The notes: generated by a model not told the origin, from the sequence alone. Positions 7,099 to 17,262 are shown, numbered from the stretch's first letter. The stretch is DNA of 64,000 nucleotides from Marinobacter mangrovi (GCF_016798325.1 NZ_JAERVO010000001.1:806001-870000), one strand, 5' to 3'. Program-made: numbers and translations.

Positions 7099-10000
7099 TT
7101 TGACGCTCTCCTTTCGGGTCCAGGAAGATCGTGCCGCAGATTTCCGCCTCGACGACGCGGCCGTTTTCCAGTGGGTAGTAGACGATATCGCCTTCACGGT
7201 TGTGACCGTTGCGGATCACACCCATCGCGATCGAACGCTTCAGGTTGGCGCTGTAGTAGCTGGACGTGATGTGGCCCAGCATCCGCATCGGCTTCGGCTG
7301 GTTCGGGTCGTCCACGGCCTGGGCACCTTCCGGCAGCACGATGCCCGGGTCGAGGGTCTTCAGGCCGACCAACTGCTTGCGATCGGTCCGTACACAGTCT
7401 TCCCGCTTCATGCCGCGCTTGCCGATAAAGCTGAACGGCTTGTCTTCCTTCACGGCCCAGCTCATGCCCAGGTCGTAGGGATGCACCGAACCGTCGGTGT
7501 CCTGTCCGGCGATGATGAAGCCTTTTTCGGCCCGCAGGATGTGCATCGTCTCGGTGCCATAGGGCGTGAGGTCATACTTGGCGCCGTGTTCAAAGAGCTT
7601 TTCCCAGACGTGCAGGCCGTAATGTGCCTGGACATTGATTTCGTAGGACAGCTCACCGGTGAACGAGATGCGGAAGACCCGAGCCGGCACGCCCGCGACG
7701 GTGCCCTGGCGCCAGTCCATGAACTTGAAGGTATCCCGGTCGAGGTCTATGTCATCGGTCAGTTCCGCCAGCAGCTTGCGTGCGTTCGGTCCGGCGATGG
7801 TCATCGTGGCCCAGTGATCGGTGACGGTGTTCATGTAGACTTCCAGCTCCGGCCACTCGGTCTGGTGATAGAGCTCCAGCCATTCCAGAACACCGGCCGC
7901 ACCGCCGGTGGTGGTGGTCATCAGGAAGTGGTTCTCACCGAGGCACGATGTGACCCCGTCATCGAACACCATGCCGTCCTCATGGCACATGAGGCCGTAA
8001 CGGCATTTGCCGACGGCGAGCTTGGCCCAGGCGTTGGTGTAGACCCGGCCGAGGAACTCACGGGCGTCTTTGCCCTGTATGTCGATCTTGCCTAACGTTG
8101 AGGCATCGAGAATGCCGATGCTGTTGCGGGTGGCCAGGCACTCCCGGTTCAGCGCCTGCTGCATGGTTTCACCCGGCTTCGGGTAATACCACGGGCGTTT
8201 CCACTGGCCGACATCCTCGAACTTGGCACCGTGCTTGACGTGCCACTCGTGCATGGCGGTGTAGCGCTTCGGATCAAACAGGTCGTCCACATGCCGTCCG
8301 ACGATGGCGCCGAAGGTTACCGGTGTGTAGTTCGGACGGAAAATGGTGGTGCCGGTTTGCGGAATCGTCTGGTTCAGCGACTTGGCGGCAATCGCCATGC
8401 CGTTGATGTTGCCCAGCTTGCCCTGATCCGTACCGAAGCCCATCGCGGTGTAGCGCTTGACGTGCTCAATGGATTCGAAGCCTTCCCGGGTGGCCAGCTC
8501 GATGGCGGCAGCGGTCACGTCGGTCTGGAAGTCCACGAACTGTTTGGGCGCACGGCTGTTGCGCTTGTGGTGTGGCACGCAGAACAGCGCCATCGGTCGT
8601 GTTTCCGGGCGGGTTTCCGCCGCAGGCACGGCTGCAGGCTCCGCGGTAAAGCCGGCATTGGTGGCCGCCAGGGCCCCGAGGCTGGCGCCTTCTTCCAGGC
8701 ATTCGTTGAGGCCGAAGTGGCCAGCTACGGCACCTGCCACCAGCTGTTTCTGGACGGTTTTGCCCGGGACGAAGCCGATCACGTCATCGTCCCAGATCGG
8801 ACGGCTGCCGGTATGGCAGGACAGATGCACGGCCGGGCTCCAGCCACCGGAGGTGGCGATGGTGTCGCATACCAGCACCTGATCGCTGCCGAGGGCCTGA
8901 CTGCCGTCGGCACTGAGTCCGCTGACGACCGCGCCCTGAACATGCTTGCGTCCCCGGGCCTCAATCACGGCATGGCCGGTCAGGACCTTGATGCCGCGCC
9001 GGCGGGCTTCCGCTTGCCAGGCTCCGGCGGCGCCCTGGCGGGTATCGACGATCGCCACCACCTCACGCCCGGCATCCTGCCAGTCGAAGGCGGTCCGGTA
9101 GGCATTGTCGTTCGTGGTCATCAGCACCAGCCGTTGGCCCGGAACCACGGCGTAGCGGTTGATGTAGGTCGATACGGCCGACGCGAGCATGCAGCCCGGC
9201 AGATCGTTGTTGCCATACACCAGCGGCCGCTCGTGGGCGCCGGTGGCCAGGACGACCCACTGGGCGCGCACCCGATGCAGACGCTGCCGGGATTGGCCGG
9301 CCGGCGCGCGATCGCTGAGGTGATCGGTGCGCCGCTCATGGATCGTCAGGAAGTTGTGATCGTGATAGCCGTTGACGGTGGAGCGGGGCAGCAGCAAAAC
9401 GTTGTCGTAGCTGGCCAGCTCTTCCAGTGTGGCCTTCAGCCATTTCGCAGCGGGCTGGCCGTCCAGGGTATCGCCGCCATCCAGCAGCGAGCCACCCATT
9501 TCAGCCTGCTCGTCGGCGAGAATGACCCGCGCGCCGGAACGGGCCGCCGAAAGGGCAGCCGCAAGGCCGGCCGGACCGGCGCCGACGACCAGGACGTCTG
9601 TGTGCTGGTTCAGGTGGTCGTAGATGTCCGCATCCGGCTCGCGGGGGGAGCGCCCCAGGCCGGCGGCCTTGCGGATGTATTTCTCATAGGTGTCCCAGGC
9701 GGCCTGCGGGAACATAAAGGTCTTGTAGTAGAAGCCCGGCGGCAGCATCCGCCCCAGGATCGTCCCCATGACCCCCATGAAGTCGAACTTGAGGTTCGGC
9801 CACCCGCTGGTGGGCTGGCTGACCAGCCCTTCAAACAGTTCCTGCTGTGTGGCCCGAACGTTGGGGGTTTGGGTCGCTTCGGTGGCGCCGATCTGGAAAA
9901 CCGCATTCGGTTCCTCGGCTCCGGCGGCCACAATGCCGCGCGGGCGGCTGTACTTGAAACTGCGACCGATGACGTCGACTCCGTTAGCCAGCAGTGCGGA

Positions 10001-10111
10001 GGCCAGGGAGTCGCCGGCAAAGCCCTGATAGGTCTGCCCATTGAACTGGAAGGTCAGCGGGCGGCTGCGGTCGATACGGCCGCCGCGCGGGAGACGGTTG
10101 GATTGGGTCAT
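7091..10111 (-). CDS. soxA: Sarcosine oxidase, alpha subunit
   Basis: At 1006 residues it matches full-length SoxA. The N-terminus (about 1-100) is a ferredoxin-like 2Fe-2S-type fold domain found in this family, with FKYSRPRGI. The central NAD/FAD-binding region starts with VLVVGAGPAGLAAALSAA at about residue 174. The C-terminal half is a GcvT-like folate-binding domain (SIGILDASTLGKIDIQGKDA to the end) that accepts the methyl-derived carbon on THF. It lies between soxD (10-bp gap) and soxG (8-bp overlap) in a soxBDAG operon. Confidence 0.96.
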   Translation of the reverse strand: MTQSNRLPRGGRIDRSRPLTFQFNGQTYQGFAGDSLASALLANGVDVIGRSFKYSRPRGIVAAGAEEPNAVFQIGATEATQTPNVRATQQELFEGLVSQPTSGWPNLKFDFMGVMGTILGRMLPPGFYYKTFMFPQAAWDTYEKYIRKAAGLGRSPREPDADIYDHLNQHTDVLVVGAGPAGLAAALSAARSGARVILADEQAEMGGSLLDGGDTLDGQPAAKWLKATLEELASYDNVLLLPRSTVNGYHDHNFLTIHERRTDHLSDRAPAGQSRQRLHRVRAQWVVLATGAHERPLVYGNNDLPGCMLASAVSTYINRYAVVPGQRLVLMTTNDNAYRTAFDWQDAGREVVAIVDTRQGAAGAWQAEARRRGIKVLTGHAVIEARGRKHVQGAVVSGLSADGSQALGSDQVLVCDTIATSGGWSPAVHLSCHTGSRPIWDDDVIGFVPGKTVQKQLVAGAVAGHFGLNECLEEGASLGALAATNAGFTAEPAAVPAAETRPETRPMALFCVPHHKRNSRAPKQFVDFQTDVTAAAIELATREGFESIEHVKRYTAMGFGTDQGKLGNINGMAIAAKSLNQTIPQTGTTIFRPNYTPVTFGAIVGRHVDDLFDPKRYTAMHEWHVKHGAKFEDVGQWKRPWYYPKPGETMQQALNRECLATRNSIGILDASTLGKIDIQGKDAREFLGRVYTNAWAKLAVGKCRYGLMCHEDGMVFDDGVTSCLGENHFLMTTTTGGAAGVLEWLELYHQTEWPELEVYMNTVTDHWATMTIAGPNARKLLAELTDDIDLDRDTFKFMDWRQGTVAGVPARVFRISFTGELSYEINVQAHYGLHVWEKLFEHGAKYDLTPYGTETMHILRAEKGFIIAGQDTDGSVHPYDLGMSWAVKEDKPFSFIGKRGMKREDCVRTDRKQLVGLKTLDPGIVLPEGAQAVDDPNQPKPMRMLGHITSSYYSANLKRSIAMGVIRNGHNREGDIVYYPLENGRVVEAEICGTIFLDPKGERQNV

Positions 10112-10121
10112 GGTTCGCCTC

Positions 10122-10424
10122 TCAGGACTGCAGTTGTTCGGTGGATTGGGACAGGTTCGGCGACTCGCCGATCCGGTAGGTTTCCAGGATCTCGTAGGTC
10201 TGGGTGTCGCGCGCGATGTTGAAGAATTTGCGACAGCCTATGGCGTGGACCCAGAGCTCGTGGTACAGGCCGCGGGGATTCGAGCGGAAGTAGAGGAAAT
10301 TCCCCCATTCCTCGTCGCTGCAGGCATCCGGGTCTTCCGGACGCGCCAGGTGCGCCTGGCCCTTCGCATGAAACTCTTCTTCTTCCCGGTGCTCGCCGCA
10401 ATAGGGACAGTAGATATAAAACAT
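10122..10424 (-). CDS. soxD: Sarcosine oxidase, delta subunit
   Basis: A 100-residue protein starting MFYIYCPYCGEHREEEEFH. The Cys6/Cys9 pair and the later WVHAIGCRKFF segment supply the zinc ligands known in this subunit family. Length and sequence agree with SoxD. It lies 13 bases after soxB and 10 bases before soxA, all in one direction. The subunit is structural, and it appears complete. Confidence 0.95.
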   Translation of the reverse strand: MFYIYCPYCGEHREEEEFHAKGQAHLARPEDPDACSDEEWGNFLYFRSNPRGLYHELWVHAIGCRKFFNIARDTQTYEILETYRIGESPNLSQSTEQLQS

Positions 10425-10437
10425 GGAATGTCCTCCG

Positions 10438-11691
10438 TTAGTGGGCGACGCCTGCAGCGCCGTGTTCGTCGATCAGCGCACCGTTATGGAAGCGGAACAT
10501 GGAGAAGGGCTTGGCCAGTTCGTGGGCCTTGCCTTTGGCCAGCGTGCTGGCGAAGACGTGACCGGAGCCGGGGGTTGCCTTGAAGCCGCCGGTCCCCCAG
10601 CCGCAGTTGAAGAACAGATTTTCAACCGGCGTATCGGAGATGATCGGGCAAGCATCCGGGCAGGTGTCGACGATGCCGCCCCACTGACGGTTCATGCGCA
10701 CCCGGCTGAAAATCGGGAACATTTCCACGATGGCCTGGAGTGTATGCTCGATCGTCGGGTAGGACCCGCGCTGGCCGTAGCCGTTGTACCCGTCGATACC
10801 GGCCCCGATAACCAGGTCGCCCTTGTCGGACTGGGAAATATAGCCGTGGACGTGATTCGACATGACCACCGTGTCCAGGATCGGACGGATGGGTTCGGAC
10901 ACCAGCGCCTGCAGGGGGTGCGACTCTACCGGCAGCTCGAAACCGGCCATCTTGGCCAGCACGCCGGAGTTACCGGCCACCACGCAGCCGATCCGGTCGC
11001 CGCGCAGCACGCCGTGCTGTTTGGTGTCCACGCCGACGGCGGTGCCGTCCTCGGTGATAATGTCGGTCACTTCGCATTGCTGGATCAGATCCACGCCCAT
11101 GGCGTCGGCGGCGCGGGCAAAGCCCCAGGCCACGGCGTCATGCCGGGCGACACCGGCCCGGGGCTGCCAGGAGGCGCCCAGCACCGGGTAACGCCGGTTC
11201 GCGTTGCAGTCCATGATCGGCACGATCTCCTGCACGCCCTGGGTGTCCAGCGCGACACTGTCGATGCCGTTCAGGCGGTTGGCGTTCACCCGGCGCTGGA
11301 TGTCGCGCATGTCCTGCAGCGTATGGCCTAGATTCAGTACGCCCCGCTGGGAGAACATCAGGTTGTAGTTGAGGTCCTGGGAGAGGCCTTCCCAGAGCTT
11401 CATCGCGTGCTCGTAGAGCAGGGCGGCTTCGTCCCACAGGTAGTTGGAACGCACGATGGTGGTGTTCCGTGCGGTGTTGCCGCCGCCCAGGTAGCCCTTT
11501 TCAACCACCGCCACATTGGTGATGCCATGTTCCTTGGCGAGGTAATAGGCGGTTGCCAGGCCGTGACCACCACCGCCCACAATAATGACGTCGTACTTGC
11601 GCTTGGGTTTGGGGTTACGCCAGACACGCTGCCAGTTTTCGTGGTAGGTCAGGGCGTGTTTCAGCAGCCCGAATCCGGAATATTTCTGCAT
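10438..11691 (-). CDS. soxB: Sarcosine oxidase, beta subunit
   Basis: The 417-residue flavoprotein belongs to the DAO family. An FAD-binding motif [18 protein letters not shown] lies at residues 35-52. His184, in ARHDAVAWG, aligns by context with the histidine that carries covalent FMN in heterotetrameric sarcosine oxidases. It holds the amine-oxidising site of the complex. It is first in soxBDAG, and its 5' region (11692-11910) contains the 21-bp-period TGTCG repeat at 11831-11856, centred about 150 bases before the start codon, so control by an AraC-type activator is likely. Confidence 0.96.
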   Translation of the reverse strand: MQKYSGFGLLKHALTYHENWQRVWRNPKPKRKYDVIIVGGGGHGLATAYYLAKEHGITNVAVVEKGYLGGGNTARNTTIVRSNYLWDEAALLYEHAMKLWEGLSQDLNYNLMFSQRGVLNLGHTLQDMRDIQRRVNANRLNGIDSVALDTQGVQEIVPIMDCNANRRYPVLGASWQPRAGVARHDAVAWGFARAADAMGVDLIQQCEVTDIITEDGTAVGVDTKQHGVLRGDRIGCVVAGNSGVLAKMAGFELPVESHPLQALVSEPIRPILDTVVMSNHVHGYISQSDKGDLVIGAGIDGYNGYGQRGSYPTIEHTLQAIVEMFPIFSRVRMNRQWGGIVDTCPDACPIISDTPVENLFFNCGWGTGGFKATPGSGHVFASTLAKGKAHELAKPFSMFRFHNGALIDEHGAAGVAH

Positions 11692-11830
11692 GACTGGCTC
11701 CTAGTAAAGACGGTGGTCAAGTCTGGCTCGCTTATTGGGAATCAGCGCCGGTTCTCTGGGCGGCCGGCCCGCGATGGCGCTGACATGTAGAAATAGTATG
11801 TGTGCGTCCGGCGGCCCATCTGCTTGACCG

Positions 11831-11856
11831 CGACACGACCGTGAGGATTTGCGACA
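11831..11856 (-). promoter_or_regulatory. Putative AraC/GlxA-type operator upstream of soxB
   Basis: On the minus strand, TGTCGCAAATCC is followed after exactly 21 bases by a second TGTCG. The same 26-bp element, with about 22 identical positions, lies upstream of glyA at 14740-14765. Two direct half-sites on the same face of the helix are typical of AraC-family dimers. The likely binder is one of the two GlxA/AraC-type regulators in the cluster; which one is not decided by sequence. Confidence 0.6.
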
Positions 11857-11910
11857 GGGTGGCTGAAGATTTGAGGATGCCGGCCAGGAATGGCCGGCAA
11901 TGGAGGATGG

Positions 11911-13293
11911 TCAGCACTCGATGACGTTGACCGCAAGACCGCCGCGGGAGGTTTCCTTGTACTTGTCGAGCATGTCGCGGCCGGTGTCCCGCATGGTGCG
12001 GATGACCTTATCGAGTGACACGAAGTGCTCACCGTTTCCGCGCAGCGCCATTACGGCGGCGTTAATGGCCTTGACGGCGCCCACCGCGTTGCGTTCGATG
12101 CACGGCACCTGGACCAGTCCCCCGATAGGATCGCAGGTGAGACCGAGGTGATGCTCCATGCCGATCTCTGCGGCGTTCTCGATCTGTCGCGGCGAACCGC
12201 CCGTCGCGGCGGCGAGCCCGGCGGCGGCCATGGCGCAGGCGGAGCCGACCTCCCCCTGACAACCCACCTCCGCACCGGAAATGGAGGCGTTTTCCTTGAA
12301 CAGGATGCCGATGGCCGCGGCGGTCAGCAGGAATCGGATCACGCCGTCTTCGTCGGCTTCCGGGCACCAGTTCCAGTAGTAATGCAACACCGCCGGGATA
12401 ATGCCGGCGGCGCCGTTGGTCGGCGCCGTCACCATGCGTCCACCGGCCGCGTTTTCTTCATTGACGGCAAGGGCATAGAGGTTGACCCAGTCCATGGCGC
12501 TCAGTGAGGGCGAGATGAGATCCTTCCGGTCCGCGGCCATCAGCAGGCTGTGCAGCGAGGCGGCGCGGCGTTTCACTTTGAGGCCACCGGGCAGTGTGCC
12601 TTCATTGCGGATGCCGTTCTGGACGCACTCCTGCATGACCTGCCAGATGTGCAGGATGCCTTCCCGGACTTTTGACTCCGACCGCCAGACCTGCTCGTTG
12701 GCCATCATCACGTCGGCGATGGAGAGGTTGTGGGTATCGCATTGTTCCAGCAGTTCGGCGCCGGTCTTGAAGCGATAGGGTAAGGGCGTCTGGTCCTCGA
12801 CGATGCGGTCGGCTCCGGCCGCCTTCTCGTCCACGACAAACCCACCGCCTACCGAATAGTAGGTGCGTTCGCGGATCACGGCGCCCGTGTCGTCAAAGGC
12901 GGTGAACCGCATCCCGTTGGGATGATAGGGCAGCGTTTCCTTGCGGTGGTAGGTCAGGTCTTCGGCGTCATTATAGGCAATGCTGTGCTCCCCGTTCAGG
13001 CTGAGTCTTCCCTCGCTTAGAATGGTCTCAACCCGGGGCTGGAGCATCTCGGGATCGATCCGGTCGGGACGATGCCCCTCCAGCCCCATCAGGACAGCGG
13101 GCCCGGTTCCGTGGCCCTTGCCGGTGGCCCCGAGCGAACCGAATAGCTGGATGTCGACTCGAGCGACGTCGGTGAGCTGGCCACTCTTGGCCAGGCCCCG
13201 CACAAAACGTCGCGCGGCAGCCATTGGCCCGACCGTGTGGGAACTGGACGGACCAATGCCGATCTTCAACATATCGAAAAGACTGATAGCCAT
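11911..13293 (-). CDS. sdaB: L-serine ammonia-lyase (single-chain, iron-sulfur)
   Basis: The 460-residue product is a full-length single-chain L-serine dehydratase, with the beta domain at the N-terminus ([21 protein letters not shown]) and the alpha domain at the C-terminus ([36 protein letters not shown]). The conserved cysteines in the alpha domain bind the 4Fe-4S cluster. It converts serine to pyruvate and ammonia, which is the exit of the betaine-glycine-serine route encoded around it. It follows glyA in the same direction after 84 bases; a long hairpin occupies that gap. Naming it sdaB rather than sdaA is conventional. Confidence 0.93.
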   Translation of the reverse strand: MAISLFDMLKIGIGPSSSHTVGPMAAARRFVRGLAKSGQLTDVARVDIQLFGSLGATGKGHGTGPAVLMGLEGHRPDRIDPEMLQPRVETILSEGRLSLNGEHSIAYNDAEDLTYHRKETLPYHPNGMRFTAFDDTGAVIRERTYYSVGGGFVVDEKAAGADRIVEDQTPLPYRFKTGAELLEQCDTHNLSIADVMMANEQVWRSESKVREGILHIWQVMQECVQNGIRNEGTLPGGLKVKRRAASLHSLLMAADRKDLISPSLSAMDWVNLYALAVNEENAAGGRMVTAPTNGAAGIIPAVLHYYWNWCPEADEDGVIRFLLTAAAIGILFKENASISGAEVGCQGEVGSACAMAAAGLAAATGGSPRQIENAAEIGMEHHLGLTCDPIGGLVQVPCIERNAVGAVKAINAAVMALRGNGEHFVSLDKVIRTMRDTGRDMLDKYKETSRGGLAVNVIEC

Positions 13294-13324
13294 GGCAACG
13301 TCCTTTATGGGTGTATGAAAGGTT

Positions 13325-13358
13325 GCCGCTCCTATCAGTCTAGACCGATAAGAGCGGC
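13325..13358 (-). other. 34-nt hairpin between glyA and sdaB
   Basis: An almost perfect inverted repeat, GCCGCTCCTATCAGTCT against its own complement, centred at 13341/13342. The two imperfect positions become G-U wobbles in the minus-strand transcript but would be C-A mismatches on the plus strand, so it is adapted to glyA-sdaB RNA. There is no U-tract, so it may be a processing or attenuation site rather than a terminator. Confidence 0.5.
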
Positions 13359-13377
13359 TGATGGTCGCGCAGCGGCG

Positions 13378-14640
13378 CTAGCGGTACGCCGGGAAATCCC
13401 GGCACAGCTGGCTGACTTTTTCGCGCACCTCACTGATGGTCGTGGTGGCATCACCCTGCTGCATGGCGTCCAGGATGTCGGCGATCCAGCCGGCCAGCGC
13501 CCGGCAGTCTGTCTCACCCAGGCCGCGCGTGGTGACGACCGGTGAGCCGATACGCAGGCCCGAGGTCACGAACGGCGATTCCGGATCGTTCGGCACCGCA
13601 TTCTTGTTCACGGTGATGTGAGCGTCGCCCAGTGCCGCGTCGGCGGCCTTGCCGGTCAGCCCCTGTTTGACAAGGCTCAGCAGGAACAGGTGGTTATCCG
13701 TTCCGCCGGATACCACGTCGTAGCCGCGCTCAATGAAGACATCGGCCATGGCCTGGGCGTTGATCACCACCTGCTGCTGATAGGCATGGAATTGCGGTTC
13801 AGCGGCTTCCTTGAAGGCGACGGCCTTCGCCGCGATCACGTGCATCAGGGGACCGCCCTGACCGGCCGGGAACACCGCCGAGTTGAATTTCTTCTCCAGG
13901 TCCGGCTGGCCCTTGCTGAGGATCAGGCCGCCGCGTGGGCCGCGCAGGGTCTTGTGGGTCGTGGTGGTGACCACATGGGCGTGGGGCAGCGGGTCGGGGT
14001 AGAAACCGGTGGCCACGAGACCGGCCACATGGGCCATGTCCACCATCAGGTAGGCGCCCACCTCGTCTGCGATCTGGCGGAAGCGGGCCCAGTCAACAAC
14101 CCGCGAATAGGCCGAGAAACCGGCGACGATCATCCGCGGCTGATGCTCTTTGGCCAGCGCCTCGACCTGGTCGTAGTCGATTTCCCCGGTGGCTTCGTCC
14201 AGACCGTACTGGATCGCGTTGTACAGCTTGCCCGAAAAACTCACGTGTGCGCCGTGGGTCAGGTGCCCGCCATGGGCGAGGCTCATGCCGAGGACGGTAT
14301 CGCCGGCGTTCAACAGGGCCATGTAAACAGCGGCGTTGGCCTGGGAGCCGGAATGTGGCTGGACGTTGGCATAGTCGGCGCCGAACAGGCTCTTGGCCCG
14401 ATCGATGGCCAGCTGCTCGACGCGATCGACGTGCTCACAGCCGCCGTAGTAGCGCTTGGCAGGGTAGCCTTCGGCGTACTTGTTGGTCAGGCAGGAGCCC
14501 TGGGCCTGCATCACCAGCGGACTGGTGTAGTTTTCCGAAGCGATCAGCTCCAGGTGGTCTTCCTGGCGGGCGGCTTCATCCTGCATGGCGGCCCAGAGAG
14601 TTTCGTCATAGACATCAATCGTTTGGCTTTTATCGAACAT
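13378..14640 (-). CDS. glyA: Serine hydroxymethyltransferase
   Basis: The 420-residue PLP enzyme starts at the ATG at 14638-14640 with AGGA upstream; the frame remains open to 14940 but this upstream part is not SHMT-like. Signature pieces are [29 protein letters not shown]-like text, [13 protein letters not shown] and the PLP lysine in [14 protein letters not shown]. It makes serine from glycine and methylene-THF, both products of sarcosine oxidase, and feeds SdaB. It is probably a catabolic copy dedicated to betaine use. The upstream region carries the same repeat element as soxB. Confidence 0.95.
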   Translation of the reverse strand: MFDKSQTIDVYDETLWAAMQDEAARQEDHLELIASENYTSPLVMQAQGSCLTNKYAEGYPAKRYYGGCEHVDRVEQLAIDRAKSLFGADYANVQPHSGSQANAAVYMALLNAGDTVLGMSLAHGGHLTHGAHVSFSGKLYNAIQYGLDEATGEIDYDQVEALAKEHQPRMIVAGFSAYSRVVDWARFRQIADEVGAYLMVDMAHVAGLVATGFYPDPLPHAHVVTTTTHKTLRGPRGGLILSKGQPDLEKKFNSAVFPAGQGGPLMHVIAAKAVAFKEAAEPQFHAYQQQVVINAQAMADVFIERGYDVVSGGTDNHLFLLSLVKQGLTGKAADAALGDAHITVNKNAVPNDPESPFVTSGLRIGSPVVTTRGLGETDCRALAGWIADILDAMQQGDATTTISEVREKVSQLCRDFPAYR

Positions 14641-14739
14641 GCGTCCTGAATCCTGTTGTGTGAGTAGGCACCTGATGAGCCAGGCGTGACGTGATTCGAA
14701 AATAGTAGGCCTTTGCTGAGGAGCCGATCTGCTCTGGCA

Positions 14740-14765
14740 CGACACGAAGGCAAGGATTTGCGACA
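14740..14765 (-). promoter_or_regulatory. Putative AraC/GlxA-type operator upstream of glyA
   Basis: Minus-strand TGTCGCAAATCCTTGCCTTC is followed by a second TGTCG, giving a 21-base repeat period. It lies 100 bases before the glyA start and is nearly identical to the element before soxB. It sits between glyA and the end of the adjacent GlxA-family regulator gene. Confidence 0.6.
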
Positions 14766-14836
14766 GCGCAATCAGGAGAGTGATCAAGTTGCAACTGAAA
14801 ACGACAGCAGGATGGGGCGAGCGCGAGGGTCCCGGG

Positions 14837-15877
14837 TCAGTCGTCGCTGTCCCGATCATGATCATGGCGGGCGGCCGTCGGCGCCAGGCCGTAATAATCC
14901 CGGAAGCAGTTGCTGAAGTGGCTGCTGCTGACGAAGCCACTGGCCAGGGCGATGTCGAGGATCGTTTTGTTGGTCTGAAGCAACAGGCGTCGGGCGTGGA
15001 CCAGACGAAGCTCCAGGTAATGGCGGGACGGCGTCGTATCCAGGTGGGTCTGGAACAGGCGTTCCATCTGACGCCGTGAAATCTCGGCGCATTCGGCCAG
15101 TTCCGTCAGGGACAGCGGTTCTTCAATGTTGGCCCGCATCAATGCGAGCAGGGTTTGCAGGGCGGCCGGTAAGGTCGGGTCGTCGCCCACGTTCAGTGGC
15201 ATCGGCCCCACCTGTTCGGCCACCTGGTCGCAGCTCAGTATTTCCCGGACAGCCCGGACGATCTGGGCGTTGTGCAGCATCTGTCCGATCAGTTTCAGCA
15301 TCATTTCCAGGGTGCTGACCGGGCCGGCGCAGGTGGCGTAGGCGCCGTCAATCACGTACGCATTCGTTGACACGCTGATGGCCGGGAAATGCTCTTTGAC
15401 GTAGGCATGATTGTCCGGGTGCAGCGCGCACTCCCGACCGTTCAGCAGGCCTGCCTGGGCCAATGCGATGCCACCGTTCCACAGGCCCGCAATCCGGATG
15501 CCTTGCTGCTCGGCAGCTTTGAGGGCGTGCAGAAGGCGGGGTGTGACCTCCAGTGGACTCCGATAGCCGCCGCACACCACTAGCATATCCACCTCCTGCG
15601 CGTGGATCCGGAAATGATCCAGCGTTGTGCTGGTTGACACTTCAATGCCCAGATCGCTGAGTACCGAACCCGACGTGACCCCGACAGTGATGTGGTCGAA
15701 CACGGGCTCCGGTGTGACCAGGTTGGCTGTCACCAGGGTGTCCACGGCGGCCGTGAACGCAACCATGGAAAAATGCTCGCGAAGGATAAAGGCGACGCGC
15801 AGGGGCGTGTCGATCGACGGTATGCCGGGCGAGGAGGCGGGTGGTGTACCGGACTGTTGGGTGGCCATAGGCGACAT
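14837..15877 (-). CDS. GlxA-family AraC-type transcriptional regulator (possibly SouR-like)
   Basis: About 346 residues: an N-terminal DJ-1/PfpI-like (class I glutamine amidotransferase-fold) sensor domain ([16 protein letters not shown] to about residue 180, with [10 protein letters not shown]) and a C-terminal AraC-type double helix-turn-helix ([20 protein letters not shown] and [20 protein letters not shown]). It is transcribed away from fdhA and lies between fdhA and glyA. This context, together with the sox genes, suggests a sarcosine- or betaine-responsive activator such as SouR; sequence alone does not separate it from other GlxA regulators. The start is ambiguous: the ATG at 15877 was chosen, 15868 is possible, and the frame is open to 15946. 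A repeat with 21-base period lies at 15902-15927. Confidence 0.8.
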   Translation of the reverse strand: MSPMATQQSGTPPASSPGIPSIDTPLRVAFILREHFSMVAFTAAVDTLVTANLVTPEPVFDHITVGVTSGSVLSDLGIEVSTSTTLDHFRIHAQEVDMLVVCGGYRSPLEVTPRLLHALKAAEQQGIRIAGLWNGGIALAQAGLLNGRECALHPDNHAYVKEHFPAISVSTNAYVIDGAYATCAGPVSTLEMMLKLIGQMLHNAQIVRAVREILSCDQVAEQVGPMPLNVGDDPTLPAALQTLLALMRANIEEPLSLTELAECAEISRRQMERLFQTHLDTTPSRHYLELRLVHARRLLLQTNKTILDIALASGFVSSSHFSNCFRDYYGLAPTAARHDHDRDSDD

Positions 15878-15901
15878 TCCATCACGGCAGTTGGAAGGGT
15901 G

Positions 15902-15927
15902 TGTCTGTTGCGCGATCAAAGCTGTCG
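15902..15927 (+). promoter_or_regulatory. Weaker 21-bp-period TGTC repeat in the regulator-fdhA promoter region
   Basis: TGTCT at 15902 and TGTCG at 15923 are exactly 21 bases apart; the second half-site continues as TGTCGCATTC, like the TGTCGCAAATC half-site before soxB and glyA. The site is 25 bases before the chosen regulator start and 86 bases before fdhA, so it could serve both divergent genes. The match is less complete than at the other two sites. Confidence 0.4.
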
Positions 15928-16012
15928 CATTCAGGCATGAGCCCAATCACAGGAAACCTAGAGTAGGGGAGGAACTCTTCCACCACAACAGCCCTTATAG
16001 AAGGAAGATCAA

Positions 16013-17212
16013 ATGACCAACAACGCATCCAACCGTGGCGTCGTCTATCAAGGCCCCGGTCACGTCACCGTCGAATCCATCGCTTTTCCCCAGCTCGCTC
16101 TCGGCAACCGCCGCTGCGATCACGGGGTCATCCTGAAGGTACTGACCACCAACATCTGCGGCTCCGACCAGCATATGGTGCGCGGACGCACCACCGCTCC
16201 CCAGGGCCTGGTCCTGGGCCATGAGATCACCGGACAGATCGTGGAATGCGGTCGCGATGTGGAGTTCCTCCGCGAGGGGGACATTGTGTCCGTGCCTTTC
16301 AACATCGCCTGTGGCCGCTGCCGCAATTGCAAGGAAGGCAAGACCGGCATCTGCCTCAACGTGAATCCGGCCCGCCCCGGCGCCGCCTACGGCTATGTCG
16401 ACATGGGCGGCTGGGTTGGCGGTCAGGCGGAGTATGTGATGGTGCCGTACGCCGACTTTAACCTGCTCAAGTTCCCCGATCCGGATCAGGCCATGGAGAA
16501 GATCAAGGACCTGACGCTGCTTTCGGACATTTTCCCCACCGGATTCCATGGCTGCGTCACCGCGGGCGTGGGGCCGGGCTCCACCGTCTACATTGCCGGC
16601 GCCGGTCCGGTGGGACTGGCGGCTGCGGCCAGCGCCCGGCTGCTGGGGGCGGCCTGCGTGATCGTCGGTGACATGATCGATGAGCGACTGGCCCAGGCCC
16701 GCAGCTTCGGATGCGAGACGATCGACTTGAAGCAGGACGGCGAGCTGCCGGATATGCTCGAATCGATCGTCGGAGAGCCGGAAGTGGATTGCTTCGTCGA
16801 CTGCGTGGGTTTCGAGGCGCATGCCTGTGGACACCACCATCATCACGAGCAGCCGGCGACGGTGCTGAATTCGGCCATGCAAGTCACCCGGGCTGGTGGC
16901 GAAATCGGCATTCCCGGTCTGTACGTGACGGAAGACCCGGGTGCCGCCGAAGCGGCCGCGCAGCAAGGTTCCCTGAGCATGCGATTCGGCCTGGGTTGGG
17001 CAAAATCCCACTCCTTCCACACAGGGCAGTGCCCGGTCATGAAATACCATCGCCAGCTCATGCAGGCCATCCTGTTCGATCGGGTGGCTATCGCCGATGC
17101 GGTGAACGTGCAGATGATCAGTCTGGATCAGGCGCCGAAGGGTTACGCCGACTTTGATGGCGGCGCTGCGAAGAAATTCGTGATCGACCCCCATGCTTCG
17201 GTCGCGGCCTGA
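16013..17212 (+). CDS. fdhA: Glutathione-independent formaldehyde dehydrogenase
   Basis: The 399-residue zinc-dependent MDR enzyme has the same length as Pseudomonas putida FdhA. Catalytic zinc ligands are visible as Cys49 (NICGSDQHMV) and His70 (LVLGHEITG); structural zinc ligands are Cys100, Cys103, Cys106 and Cys114. A Rossmann motif (AGAGPVGLAAAASA) follows at about residue 195. A His-rich stretch near residue 277 (CGHHHHHEQP) is in the usual insertion. It oxidises formaldehyde to formate with NAD, removing the product of betaine, dimethylglycine and sarcosine demethylation. AGAAGGAAG lies just before the start, and a strong terminator follows. Confidence 0.95.
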   Translation: MTNNASNRGVVYQGPGHVTVESIAFPQLALGNRRCDHGVILKVLTTNICGSDQHMVRGRTTAPQGLVLGHEITGQIVECGRDVEFLREGDIVSVPFNIACGRCRNCKEGKTGICLNVNPARPGAAYGYVDMGGWVGGQAEYVMVPYADFNLLKFPDPDQAMEKIKDLTLLSDIFPTGFHGCVTAGVGPGSTVYIAGAGPVGLAAAASARLLGAACVIVGDMIDERLAQARSFGCETIDLKQDGELPDMLESIVGEPEVDCFVDCVGFEAHACGHHHHHEQPATVLNSAMQVTRAGGEIGIPGLYVTEDPGAAEAAAQQGSLSMRFGLGWAKSHSFHTGQCPVMKYHRQLMQAILFDRVAIADAVNVQMISLDQAPKGYADFDGGAAKKFVIDPHASVAA

Positions 17213-17234
17213 CGGCCCGAGGTAAACCGGAAAG

Positions 17235-17262
17235 AAAGCCCGCCTATCGCGCGGGCTTTTTT
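17235..17262 (+). terminator. Rho-independent terminator after fdhA
   Basis: AAAGCCCGC and GCGGGCTTT form a 9-bp stem around a 7-base loop, followed by a run of T (17257-17262). It lies 23 bases after the fdhA stop codon. Confidence 0.9.

Noticed and set aside
7067-10583. Long open frames on the plus strand across the sox genes (for example 8231-10222, 663 codons)
   Set aside because: They are antisense to soxA/soxD/soxB, which have clear family motifs; high GC keeps the opposite frame open. The translated text is low-complexity and matches no family pattern.
13618-14649. 343-codon plus-strand frame over glyA
   Set aside because: Antisense shadow of glyA, rich in Gly/His/Val with no recognisable motifs.
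15995-17194. 399-codon minus-strand frame over fdhA
   Set aside because: Exact antisense shadow of fdhA, which has complete zinc-ligand motifs.
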